From Neptuniibacter victor (GTDB taxonomy: Bacteria; Pseudomonadota; Gammaproteobacteria; Pseudomonadales; Balneatricaceae): a stretch of 64,000 bases of DNA. Of the stretch, positions 1 to 8,381 are shown one piece after another. How positions within the stretch are numbered: position 1 is the first letter of the stretch; each line of letters opens with the position of its first letter. Below the pieces are notes generated by a model, which saw only the letters and a list, made by a program, of their open reading frames with translations, did not search any database and had not been told where the DNA came from. The stretch covers positions 1,550,001-1,614,000 of the forward strand of contig AP025763.1 in assembly GCA_027943745.1 (NCBI GenBank), read 5' to 3'. Position numbers and translations under genes: made by a program.

Positions 1-123
1 GACATATGCAGTAGTAAGGGTGCTTGTGCATATTGTTTGAAACAGTGCTTTTAAATCAGTTAATTCATGATGAAAAAGCGACAATAATAAATATAAGAAA
101 CACCCCAGTGAGTGATAGTTACT

Positions 124-1839
124 ATGTCTTTGTCCCAGGCACTTAATAATAATAAGCCGTGGTCTGACTACAGTGATCTGATCGAAAGGATTCAATTTGA
201 TCGTGAAACCGGCCATATTTGGTTAGATGAAAGCCAGATGCTGTTGCTTGATGCAACGGTATTTAGTGATATGCGTAAAGTGATGGTCGAAACATTGGGC
301 ATGAATGGTGCCCGAGCTGTTCTAACGCGTATCGGCTATCTTGGTGGTTATAAGATGGCAGATCTAGCACGTAAAATGCATCCGACCAAACCCGATTCAG
401 AGGCGTTTGTAATTGGCCCTCAGCTAACGATGATTACGGGAATGGCAGCAGTAAATTTAGTCAATCTTGATATGGATATAGAGTCAGGACGATTTCATGG
501 TGAGTTTGAAATTTTAAGCAGCTATGAATCGGATTCTTTCATTAAAGAATTTGGTCATAGTGATGATCCCGTCTGTTGGCACTTAGTTGGTTTTGCAAGC
601 GGGTATAGTTCTCATTTTATGGGGCGTGAGATTGTCTATCGTGAGCTCGAGTGTAGAGCGACGCATGATGATCATCGTTGCGTTATTGTTGGGAAACCTG
701 CTGAAGAATGGCCCGATTATCAGAAGGATGCTAATTACTTTGAGCCATTAAATATTCGTGAAGAGATGCTAGACCTGCAGGACCGCATCGCTGGCTTAAA
801 GCAAACAATCGAATCAGAGCAAGACTCTGCCATCTCATGTGGCACTATCGGCGCCTCGGAGCGTTTTAAGCACGCCTGGAAGATGATGGAGAAAGCCGCA
901 GAGAGCCAAGTTACTGTTTTGATCTTAGGTGAAACTGGGGTTGGTAAGGAGATGTTTGCGCGGGGATTGCACCGTTGTAGTGAACGATCCGAAAAGCCCT
1001 TTGTGGCGATCAATTGTGCCGCTATACCTGCAAGTTTAATTGAATCTGAGCTTTTTGGCGTCGAAGCTGAAGCGTACACCGGTGCAAATAGTTCACGACC
1101 AGGGCATTTCGAACGGGCTGATGGCGGTACTCTGTTTCTTGATGAGGTAGGGGAGTTATCGTTACAAGCTCAAGCTTCTTTACTGCGTGTGTTGCAAGAA
1201 TCTGAAGTGGTGCGAGTAGGCGGGGGAGAAGTTCGTAAGGTCGACACTCGCTTAGTTGCAGCAACCAATGAAGATTTGGAAACCGCCGTGTCTGAAGGGC
1301 GCTTTCGTGCAGATCTTTATTATCGATTAAATATCTATCCGGTCACGATTCCGCCGTTACGAGAGCGTTCCGAAGATATCCCGTTACTTGCGGATCACTT
1401 TTTGAAGAAATACAGCGCTCAATATGGCAAGCGTGTGAAAGGTGTCTCAGATAAAGCAATGCTGATGCTGAATTACCATCAATGGCCAGGCAATGTACGC
1501 GAATTAGAAAACATGATCGAACGCGGCGTTATTTTGGTTGATAACGGTGGCTTTGTCGGCGTACCCCATCTTTTTGCTAGTTCCGATGTTCCGCCTAGCG
1601 CGTTGGCCCGAGAGCAGAACAGGGAGCGGCAGCGTAAGGTTGCTAATAGCATTAGTAATGAAGACTGGGCTAATGATCTGGTTGAATCCGGCATTGGAAT
1701 GGAAGCAGTGGAGTCGGCATTAATCAATAAGGCAATGTGCAAGGCCAATGGTAACGTGGCACGCGCTGCCCGGTTGCTAGGCTTGTCTCGACCTGCGCTT
1801 GCCTATCGTTTAAAGCGTAGTACCGATTTAGTAGAGTAA
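124..1839 (+). CDS. DmpR/XylR-type sigma-54-dependent activator of aromatic catabolism
   Basis: Transcriptional activator expected to sense an aromatic effector directly and drive RNA polymerase-sigma54. Domain order is XylR_N (about residues 15-115), V4R with the conserved cysteines C151, C177 and C186, a linker near 205-235, an AAA+ domain with Walker A GETGVGKE (269-276) and Walker B GGTLFLDEVGEL (334-345), and a C-terminal Fis-type HTH (ARAARLLGLSRPALAYRLKR). The ATG at 124 (MSLSQ) was preferred over the in-frame GTG at 112 because its spacing to the conserved IWLxExxMLLL block matches XylR as I recall it; neither start has a clear ribosome site. The sigma-54 contact loop reads EAYTGA instead of GAFTGA/GAYTGA. 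It lies beside the aromatic cluster, which it probably regulates. The family is secure; the effector is unknown. Confidence 0.92.
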   Translation: MSLSQALNNNKPWSDYSDLIERIQFDRETGHIWLDESQMLLLDATVFSDMRKVMVETLGMNGARAVLTRIGYLGGYKMADLARKMHPTKPDSEAFVIGPQLTMITGMAAVNLVNLDMDIESGRFHGEFEILSSYESDSFIKEFGHSDDPVCWHLVGFASGYSSHFMGREIVYRELECRATHDDHRCVIVGKPAEEWPDYQKDANYFEPLNIREEMLDLQDRIAGLKQTIESEQDSAISCGTIGASERFKHAWKMMEKAAESQVTVLILGETGVGKEMFARGLHRCSERSEKPFVAINCAAIPASLIESELFGVEAEAYTGANSSRPGHFERADGGTLFLDEVGELSLQAQASLLRVLQESEVVRVGGGEVRKVDTRLVAATNEDLETAVSEGRFRADLYYRLNIYPVTIPPLRERSEDIPLLADHFLKKYSAQYGKRVKGVSDKAMLMLNYHQWPGNVRELENMIERGVILVDNGGFVGVPHLFASSDVPPSALAREQNRERQRKVANSISNEDWANDLVESGIGMEAVESALINKAMCKANGNVARAARLLGLSRPALAYRLKRSTDLVE

Positions 1840-1860
1840 AATAGTCAAAATTGTAGAGAT

Positions 1861-1892
1861 AAAAAAACCGGGTGAAGGGGCCCGGTTTTTTT
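1861..1892. terminator. Bidirectional intrinsic terminator
   Basis: An A7-CCGGG / CCCGG-T7 hairpin with an 8-nt loop lies between the convergent activator gene and the M20-like gene, so it can end transcription from both strands. Confidence 0.9.
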
Positions 1893-1907
1893 ATGGATGA
1901 TTAGCGC

Positions 1908-3233
1908 TTATCCAATGTTAACTTCTTCTCGCGTGCGCGTCATACTATCGATAATAGAGTAGATTATGTTTTCACATGGGTTGATAAGGTCATCGATGTT
2001 GCTGACACCCATGCCGCCTAAGCCGTTACTGAACTCTTCAGGAACCGCAGCATCGCCAATCCAAGGGTAGCCTACCCTAACTAAAGGTATGCCAAGTTTA
2101 TTGATGATCGCTGCATCTGTTTGCCCGCTTAGCATAGCTGCGCCGGGATAGGCTTTGCCTTCTTGGTGCTCCCATGCAGCAAGAGCTGATTGTACAACCC
2201 AGTGTTCTTTTGGTGTTGCTGAGCCAGGGCATGAGCCATACATCTCCCATTCCGCTTCAATGTCTGGATTGCGCGCCAGTATATCGTTCATTGCATTATC
2301 GAATTGTAGCTTTACGTTTGCGGTTGTTTGGTAAGGGTTGCAACGCATATCAATAAATAGTTCTGTGGAGGCCGCTGGAAATGCTGGACGATTCGGCCAG
2401 CCAGACTGTACCGCTGCGATCCACCCTTCAGGTGCTATCTGTTCAGTTGTATTGTTGATTGTGAATTGGGGCAGCCAGGTTTCAAGTTCCTGTATCAATG
2501 TAGCAGCGGGCACTATAGAACTGCGAAACCCTGGGGTGCCTCTAGGAATGCCTGAATAACCTAGGTCTCCTTTGACTCTCACTTTGAACCAGCACATGCC
2601 GGGGTGTTCATGATATACCTCGTACCAGGGTTTAAGGATGATGCCGAAGTCAGCTGTTACACCGTGGGTAAGCATAAAACTGGCCCCAGTGGACATGCCG
2701 TAGTTGTTGCGTTCGGGAACGACCGATGGCATGCCGCCGCCCGCAAAGGCGAGGACGATATTTCCTTTAAGTGGGATTCCTGCGTCTACAACTGCATTTA
2801 CAGCTTCCGCTAAGGTGGCCACCATCGCTTTTGGGTTGGACGCACCAAGGCCAATGACTAAGTCATCCCGCAGAATTCCTTCAGGTTTCATATCATCGCG
2901 AAGGTGATCTCCTACCATGGGAAGATCCGCTTCAGAGCCCTCTAAATGGGTATCAATCGGTGCATAAAGAAGCATTGTTGCGCCTTCTCCTGATCCCTTT
3001 AATTCTCCGATCGCATTACCACTGCTCTCATTTACCGTTTGGTAACGTGAAGACAATCCCATGTTTTTCATGTGATTGGTCATGAATTCGCTGGCTTCTT
3101 TTTCAGCCCCCGTAGGGCTGTGGATATTGACAAGATCTAGATTGAGTTGTCGAAGTCTTTCTTTCTGAATGCTTGCGCATGCTTGTTTAAACCACTGTTC
3201 GCGTTCGCCGGTCAATTTATGTGAGTCGTTCAT
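1908..3233 (-). CDS. M20/ArgE-DapE-like protein with lost catalytic motifs
   Basis: 441-aa protein with the M20 metallopeptidase fold pattern: an N-terminal catalytic-type domain, a central lid domain near 210-330, and a C-terminal SGQTDAAIINKLGIP block typical of the family. The usual zinc and catalytic residues are not where they should be. The GHxD region reads APID (91-94), the GxxDxK region reads GASNPK (130-135), the catalytic EE region reads GGGMP (165-169), and the late His motif reads GGMGVSN. It follows the amidase gene by 36 nt, so the two are probably co-transcribed, divergent from the aromatic operon. It may be a non-hydrolytic or non-classical member. Family assignment is fairly firm; activity is unknown. 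Confidence 0.75.
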   Translation of the reverse strand: MNDSHKLTGEREQWFKQACASIQKERLRQLNLDLVNIHSPTGAEKEASEFMTNHMKNMGLSSRYQTVNESSGNAIGELKGSGEGATMLLYAPIDTHLEGSEADLPMVGDHLRDDMKPEGILRDDLVIGLGASNPKAMVATLAEAVNAVVDAGIPLKGNIVLAFAGGGMPSVVPERNNYGMSTGASFMLTHGVTADFGIILKPWYEVYHEHPGMCWFKVRVKGDLGYSGIPRGTPGFRSSIVPAATLIQELETWLPQFTINNTTEQIAPEGWIAAVQSGWPNRPAFPAASTELFIDMRCNPYQTTANVKLQFDNAMNDILARNPDIEAEWEMYGSCPGSATPKEHWVVQSALAAWEHQEGKAYPGAAMLSGQTDAAIINKLGIPLVRVGYPWIGDAAVPEEFSNGLGGMGVSNIDDLINPCENIIYSIIDSMTRTREEVNIG

Positions 3234-3269
3234 ACAGAATCCTGGTTTGTTATTTTTATAGAAAGGGGG

Positions 3270-4544
3270 TTAAAGCGTTTTACTTTGTAGTTTGTCTGAG
3301 AAATCGATCAAACTATGATCCGCATACATCGGTGCAATTATTTGGATGCCCATGGGTAAATTATTCTCTCCTAGGGCAATGGGGTAGGTCAGGCAAGGGT
3401 TACCCAGGTAGGTCCATATGCGGTTAAAAACGGGGTCGCCCGTTGCGTGAACACCTTTTGGTGCTTCGCCGGGAGTCGCTGGCGTGACGAAATAGTCATA
3501 CTGCAAAAAGAGTTGCTGTAGCTTATATTGGCAGCGCGCTAATAGATGGCGGCATTCCACTTCTCGTTCCGGCGTTACTTGCTGGCCATGTGTAACCAAG
3601 CTAAGTATGTGATCACTCATCTGGTTCTTTGCATGGCTGGCCTCGTGGGCCAAGCATCGCGAGGCTTCGCTTGCCATTATGTCAAACTGGGCAGAGGCTA
3701 AATCATAGAAATCAGGGCCGAGTTCGTACTCTTCGGTTTGATAGCCTGCTTGCCTAATTTTATCGGCATAATCTGCAAATGCCGTTTGCATTTCTGGCGT
3801 TGCTTCTGACCAGAAAGGTGTTTTGCAGATAGCGATGGTGGGATTTTTTTTAGCATCGCTAATGTGTAGATGCGGCGCTAATGTCGTTAACAGGATGCGT
3901 TGATCGCCAATCGTTCGTGAAAAAGTGCCGATGGTATCTAATGATGGCGATAGTGATTTCGTACCAGCGTAAGGGATTGTGCCAAATGAAGGCTTCATAG
4001 CAACAATGCCGTTAAAGCTACCTGGCCTTATCATTGAACCGACTGTTTGTGTGCCTAAAGCGAAAGGAACATGGTAATCGGCAACGGCTGCAGCTGAACC
4101 GCTGGATGAGCCTCCCGGTGTGTGGTCTAAGTTTCGTGGGTTTTTTGTTGGTCCGGGTGAATAATAGGCAAACTCAGTCGAGACTGTTTTTCCTAGAATA
4201 ACGGCTCCTGCTTTTTTAAGTATATTTACGCAAACGGCATCAGCGTTGGGAGTATGGTCTTTATAAATATTAGATCCATACGTGGTTGTAAGATCTGCAG
4301 TATCAATAAGATCTTTAATCGCAACTGGAACCCCATGTAAGGGGGACTTTCGGTGCTTGGCTTGATCACATGCTTTCGCTTGATCAATGGCCCATTGCTT
4401 ATTTACTTCCGTCCAAGCTTCTACGTCAGAATCTCTACTCTCAATTTGTTTTAAGCAATCTAAGACCAGCTCTTCTGAGCTTAATCTTCCAGATGCCATC
4501 GCGATGATGGATTCAGCCACGGATAGTTCATTATTTTTATTCAT
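3270..4544 (-). CDS. Amidase-signature family hydrolase
   Basis: 424-aa amidase of the Ser-cisSer-Lys family (GatA, malonamidase and aryl amidase relatives), which hydrolyses amides to acid plus amine. The triad is visible: Lys77 in VAIKDL, the Gly/Ser-rich signature GGSSSGSAAA at 144-153 holding the cis-Ser, and nucleophile Ser170 in TVGSMIRPG. No signal peptide, so cytoplasmic. It is first of a two-gene minus-strand unit with the M20-like gene and shares an intergenic region with the aromatic operon, suggesting that the pathway handles an amide or lactam. An amidase of this family (malonamidase) is known from malonate gene sets in rhizobia, so malonamate is one candidate substrate. Its true substrate cannot be read from the sequence. 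Confidence 0.85.
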   Translation of the reverse strand: MNKNNELSVAESIIAMASGRLSSEELVLDCLKQIESRDSDVEAWTEVNKQWAIDQAKACDQAKHRKSPLHGVPVAIKDLIDTADLTTTYGSNIYKDHTPNADAVCVNILKKAGAVILGKTVSTEFAYYSPGPTKNPRNLDHTPGGSSSGSAAAVADYHVPFALGTQTVGSMIRPGSFNGIVAMKPSFGTIPYAGTKSLSPSLDTIGTFSRTIGDQRILLTTLAPHLHISDAKKNPTIAICKTPFWSEATPEMQTAFADYADKIRQAGYQTEEYELGPDFYDLASAQFDIMASEASRCLAHEASHAKNQMSDHILSLVTHGQQVTPEREVECRHLLARCQYKLQQLFLQYDYFVTPATPGEAPKGVHATGDPVFNRIWTYLGNPCLTYPIALGENNLPMGIQIIAPMYADHSLIDFSDKLQSKTL

Positions 4545-4887
4545 ATTGAAAGTCTATTGATTTTTTATTTTAGATCAATACTTATTAATTAATAATTATG
4601 GATATGTCAAATTTGAACAAGTTTGATCATGTAATAAAAATTAATGGATAGGATTTTCTTACATAAGAAAATATCAATATAAACAGCGGCTTGTGTTCTC
4701 TGTGGCCCATAAACAGTGAATCTAAGCCCCACATCTACGACTTTTTTACTGCTCATAATTATTAATTAAGGCTTGACTTTGCATTTTCTGAAGCGATACT
4801 AAATGGAAATTCGATTGAAATTCAATTTAAGATCGTGATGTTGAGCTTCGATAGTATTTATAAAACCTAATTACAAGAACAAAAAAG
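4545..4887. promoter_or_regulatory. Divergent regulatory region of amidase and aromatic operon
   Basis: A 343-nt AT-rich stretch without a gene. A plausible sigma-70 promoter for the plus-strand operon is TTGACT (4773-4778), 16 nt, GATACT (4795-4800), directly followed by a 22-bp palindromic element at 4804-4825. An AT palindrome TAATTATTAATTA sits at 4756-4768 and recurs inside a longer palindrome at 24680-24696. A sigma-54-like AAGGCTTGACTTTGCA at 4768-4783 has GG and GC 9 nt apart instead of the required 10. The minus-strand promoter of the amidase was not resolved. Confidence 0.6.
4804..4825. promoter_or_regulatory. 22-bp palindromic operator-like element, copy A
   Basis: Imperfect palindrome beginning TGGAAATTCG and ending ATTGAAATTCAA. 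It matches the perfect copy at 13598-13619 at 19 of 22 positions (mismatches at 2, 6 and 10). It begins 3 nt after the putative -10 box at 4795-4800, a position where a bound repressor would block transcription of the envelope and catabolic operon. Confidence 0.65.
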
Positions 4888-4896
4888 GTGGAAGTA

Positions 4897-5961
4897 GTGA
4901 GAGAGATGAACCGACTAGTGCGTTGGGGCATTGGTGTGACTCCTTGGCTCGTAATTGCAGGACTCTTATACGTAGGCTTGTTCGTAAAACCTAAGCCTAT
5001 TGGCAGTACGGTTATACCGACAGCGATAGAAGCACGTGATCGTTTCTATGGTATGGCGTCTGTAAATTCGGCGCTTTGGGCTGTTGGAGCGGACGGCAAA
5101 ATTGTTCGTAGTAATGATGAAGGTGTGAGTTGGAGCGTACAGAGCGTGCCAACTTCATCTCATCTGCAAGATATCGCTGTATGGGATGAGAAGAGGGCGG
5201 TTGTCGTCGGCAATGATGGGATTGCTCTTTTTACTCAGGATGGCGGTCAATCTTGGCACCAGTCGGACACTCCTGTGAACGATGTGGTTAATAAATTAAT
5301 AGATGTCAAAGCGTTTGAGCAAGGTGAGGCTTGGGCTGTCGGTGCATTTGGTACGTTAATTGTTAGCCATGATTATGGTGAAAGCTGGGTTTACGCTCGT
5401 GAGCCTGAAGATTTTATCCTCAATGAAATAGTTAAACGTGCTGATGGCGGTTTAGTTGCCGTTGGTGAGTTTGGCAGCATTCTTATTTCCGAAAACAACG
5501 GTGCAGATTGGCAATCAGTTGCGGCGCCCGTTGAATCTAGCCTGATGGCCATCGACTTTCAAAATGAAAGTGTGGGCATCGCCGCAGGTCTAGAAGGTGT
5601 TCTCTTGAAAACTGTTGATGGTGGTTTTACTTGGGCCCGTGTCGGTAATGCTCTGGCGTTTCCTAAAGCTGAAACGAATCCTGGTATTGGATTCGCAAGC
5701 AGCTGGAAGGATGTAACCACTGAGCATATTTTTTCCATTGTATGGCATTCAGAACTTAACCGCTGGTTTGGGGTAGGAACCAAAGGCCTTTGGCTGGAAG
5801 CAGACCCAACAGGTGTCGCTTGGCAGGCAGGTCGTTTAGCCCCTAAAGACTTGGCGTGGCACTCCTCAATTTCAAAAGTAAAAGACGGTGTTGTGTTGGC
5901 TGGGAAAAACCTAGGTCATTGGTCTGAAGATCATCAATGGTTAGTTTTTCAAGGGCAGTGA
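4897..5961 (+). CDS. YCF48/BNR-repeat beta-propeller membrane-anchored protein
   Basis: About 354-aa protein with one N-terminal transmembrane anchor (WGIGVTPWLVIAGLLYVGLF) followed by repeated YCF48/BNR-type blades, visible as recurring S-x-D-x-G-x-x-W motifs (SNDEGVSW, TQDGGQSW, SHDYGESW, SENNGADW, TVDGGFTW). The body is expected to face the periplasm as a beta-propeller. The GTG at 4897 was chosen because AGGTGG ends 5 nt before it; GTG at 4888 and ATG at 4906 are in-frame alternatives. It is the first gene of the plus-strand operon and precedes the MMPL permease, a neighbourhood I know as recurrent for this family beside hydrophobic-compound catabolism. A scaffold or accessory role for the permease is inferred. 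Confidence 0.8.
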   Translation: MREMNRLVRWGIGVTPWLVIAGLLYVGLFVKPKPIGSTVIPTAIEARDRFYGMASVNSALWAVGADGKIVRSNDEGVSWSVQSVPTSSHLQDIAVWDEKRAVVVGNDGIALFTQDGGQSWHQSDTPVNDVVNKLIDVKAFEQGEAWAVGAFGTLIVSHDYGESWVYAREPEDFILNEIVKRADGGLVAVGEFGSILISENNGADWQSVAAPVESSLMAIDFQNESVGIAAGLEGVLLKTVDGGFTWARVGNALAFPKAETNPGIGFASSWKDVTTEHIFSIVWHSELNRWFGVGTKGLWLEADPTGVAWQAGRLAPKDLAWHSSISKVKDGVVLAGKNLGHWSEDHQWLVFQGQ

Positions 5962-6008
5962 TGTCCGTTAGCTATTCAGAATAATAAAAATAAATCAGGG
6001 TATTAGTA

Positions 6009-8381
6009 ATGAGTAGAAATGTAGCCAGTTGGCTGATTCGTTTCCGCGTTTGGGTAGTGGGTGTGATTGTTCTGATCACCCTAGCACTGAGTTACTCAGC
6101 ATTTAACATTGAGGTGAAAACGGTATTTCAGGATCTGTTACCGAGCGATCATGAATATGTAAAAACACACAACAAGTTTAAAGATACGTTTGGCGGCTCT
6201 AACCTTGTCACAATTATGGTGGAATCTGAGACGGGTGATATCTTTCAGCCGCATGTATTAGGGGCTGTAGATCAGATCACACGAGAGTTGCAAAAAGTCT
6301 CGGCGGTAAACCCGTTTCAAATTGTCTCCTTAGCTTCGAAGAAGTTAAAAGAAGTTAAAGCATCCACATCGGGTATAGAAACGAAACCATTGATGTGGCC
6401 TGAACTGCCTGAAACTGAGGCTGAACTTAATGAGCTACGTGAAAAAGTATTACGAAACTCATTAGTCTACGGACCCTATGTTTCGGGAGACCTGTCTTCG
6501 ACGTTAATCACCGTTGATTTCATTGATCGTTTACTCGATTACGAAACGGCATTTACCGAAATTTCATCTTTAGTTTCTGCCATCGATGTGCCTGGAGTGA
6601 AGGTGCGGGTTGTCGGTGATCCTATGCTGTATGGCTGGGTGAACTTCTATCTGCCTGAGACCCTCAATCTTGTGTTAATGGCAGGCTTGATCTTGGTCTT
6701 GATGCTGTTCGTTATCAACCGGACTTGGCGTGGGACTATCCTGCCTTTGATCTCTGGTTTTGTCAGTGCGATTTGGGCATTGGGGATTTCGAATTTAATT
6801 GGTATCCACTTTGATCCGTTAGTCATTGTAATTGCGATGCTGATTACCGCACGTGCTGTTTCCCACTCTGTTCAGATCATCACGCGCTTTAATGAAGAAG
6901 TTGAAAAGATAGAGAGTGGAAGTGAGTCGGTGAGCTTTGCCGCTAACGCTACATTATCTGAGTTGCTGAGGCCGGGGATTTTAGGGATAGCAACAGATGC
7001 TTGTTGTGTTGCCGTTGTTGCGTTGAGTCCAATTCCGTTACTTCAAAAGTTGGCGTTGCTGGCGATGGTGTGGGTATCTACTGTTGCGATTAGCTCAATT
7101 GTATTGACGCCTGTTCTACTCTCTTGGGTTAAGCATCCGCGTGGCTATGCTCATCCAATTAACGTTAGTTGGTTAATCCATCGTCTGCTCGATCTATGTC
7201 ATTACGTGTCAGTTTCTAAAATGCGTTATGTCATGGCGGGCTGGACAGTCATTGTTTTCTTGGTATGCGGTTACTTTGCTTTAGGGCTTAAAGTAGGTGA
7301 TGCAAACCCAGGCTCACCCATTCTGTGGCCTGAATCAAAATACAACCAAGATTCAGCTGCCATCAATAGTAAGTTTCAAGGCGCTGACCGCATGTTTATT
7401 GTGGTGGGTGAAGACACGCCTGATCTAGCGAAAACACCCGAAGTTCTGCAAAGCCTGCAACAGTTTCAGCGTTTTATGGAAGTACAACCTGAGGTTGGTG
7501 GCACTTTATCTATAAGCGATGTTTTGCCTTCGGTTAATAGAACCTTGCGCGAGGGTAACCCACGATATGAGGAGTTAGGCTCTTCACAAGATATCAACGG
7601 TGAGCTGCTTTATATGTTTGAAGCAGGTGCAGAACCCGGCGATATGGATCGTTTCGTTGATACGGATCGGGGTAATGCCTCTGTTACGTTGTTTTTTCGT
7701 GATCGACAGGGTGAGACGATTCGTACTGCGGTTGCACGTATTAAGGAATTTATTGATCAGAACCCTTTAGCCAATGGTGAGTATCAGCTAGCAGGCGGAC
7801 TGATTGGGGTTATTGCCGCAGTTAATGAAGTGATTCTATCTGGGCAGCTACAGTCGATAGCTCTGGCATTACTGATACTTGTTGTCCTTTGTACAGTCGT
7901 GTACCGATCCTCTATGGCAGGGATGTTTTTCATGGTCCCGGTGGTGTTATCAAACACAGTGACGTTTAGCTTTATGTCTTATATGGGAATAGGCATGAAC
8001 ATAAACACGGTACCGGTGGCTGCATTGGGTATCGGGTTAGGAGTGGACTATGCCCTGTATATCGTTGACCGAATAAAGCAAGAGCTACAGAACGGTCTCG
8101 ACGATAGGAGTGCCATTGAACGTGCACTACACAGTGCGGGTAAAGGGGTAGTTATCACTGCTTTTGTTCTCATTGTTTCTGTTCTTCTTGTGTATCAAAG
8201 CTCGCTTAAATTCCAAGCAGAGATGGGTCTTTTAGTCGCTTTATGGCTAACCGTATCCGCTTTCACTGCGTTGTTCGTAATGCCTGCTCTGGTTTACATC
8301 TTCAAACCTGCATTCATCTATGGGGACACTAATTCGAGTGTACCTGTTTCAAGAAAGACCGCTGAGGTGATAAATGACTAA
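6009..8381 (+). CDS. MMPL/RND-superfamily inner-membrane transporter
   Basis: 790-aa RND-superfamily exporter-like protein. Two halves each begin with one transmembrane helix and a large periplasmic domain, followed by a five-helix bundle; the first bundle starts near LNLVLMAGLILVLMLFVINR and the second near LQSIALALLILVVLCTVVY. The segments AALGIGLGVDYALYIVDRI and, in the first half, LVIVIAMLITARAVSHSVQI are the usual family motif-4 positions, with GxxxDY kept only in the second half. MMPL proteins move lipids or other hydrophobic molecules using the proton gradient. Its stop overlaps the start of the DUF1302 gene by 8 nt, indicating coupled translation. The substrate is probably the hydrophobic compound degraded downstream; direction of transport is unknown. 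Confidence 0.88.
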   Translation: MSRNVASWLIRFRVWVVGVIVLITLALSYSAFNIEVKTVFQDLLPSDHEYVKTHNKFKDTFGGSNLVTIMVESETGDIFQPHVLGAVDQITRELQKVSAVNPFQIVSLASKKLKEVKASTSGIETKPLMWPELPETEAELNELREKVLRNSLVYGPYVSGDLSSTLITVDFIDRLLDYETAFTEISSLVSAIDVPGVKVRVVGDPMLYGWVNFYLPETLNLVLMAGLILVLMLFVINRTWRGTILPLISGFVSAIWALGISNLIGIHFDPLVIVIAMLITARAVSHSVQIITRFNEEVEKIESGSESVSFAANATLSELLRPGILGIATDACCVAVVALSPIPLLQKLALLAMVWVSTVAISSIVLTPVLLSWVKHPRGYAHPINVSWLIHRLLDLCHYVSVSKMRYVMAGWTVIVFLVCGYFALGLKVGDANPGSPILWPESKYNQDSAAINSKFQGADRMFIVVGEDTPDLAKTPEVLQSLQQFQRFMEVQPEVGGTLSISDVLPSVNRTLREGNPRYEELGSSQDINGELLYMFEAGAEPGDMDRFVDTDRGNASVTLFFRDRQGETIRTAVARIKEFIDQNPLANGEYQLAGGLIGVIAAVNEVILSGQLQSIALALLILVVLCTVVYRSSMAGMFFMVPVVLSNTVTFSFMSYMGIGMNINTVPVAALGIGLGVDYALYIVDRIKQELQNGLDDRSAIERALHSAGKGVVITAFVLIVSVLLVYQSSLKFQAEMGLLVALWLTVSAFTALFVMPALVYIFKPAFIYGDTNSSVPVSRKTAEVIND

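Noticed and set aside
735-1748. Minus-strand open frames of 80-114 codons inside the activator gene
   Set aside because: They lie wholly within a well-conserved gene in other frames and match no known protein pattern.
4768-4783. Possible sigma-54 promoter AAGGCTTGACTTTGCA before the catabolic operon
   Set aside because: The GG and GC elements are 9 nt apart; the spacing of 10 is strict in known promoters, and the same bases form a better sigma-70 -35 box.
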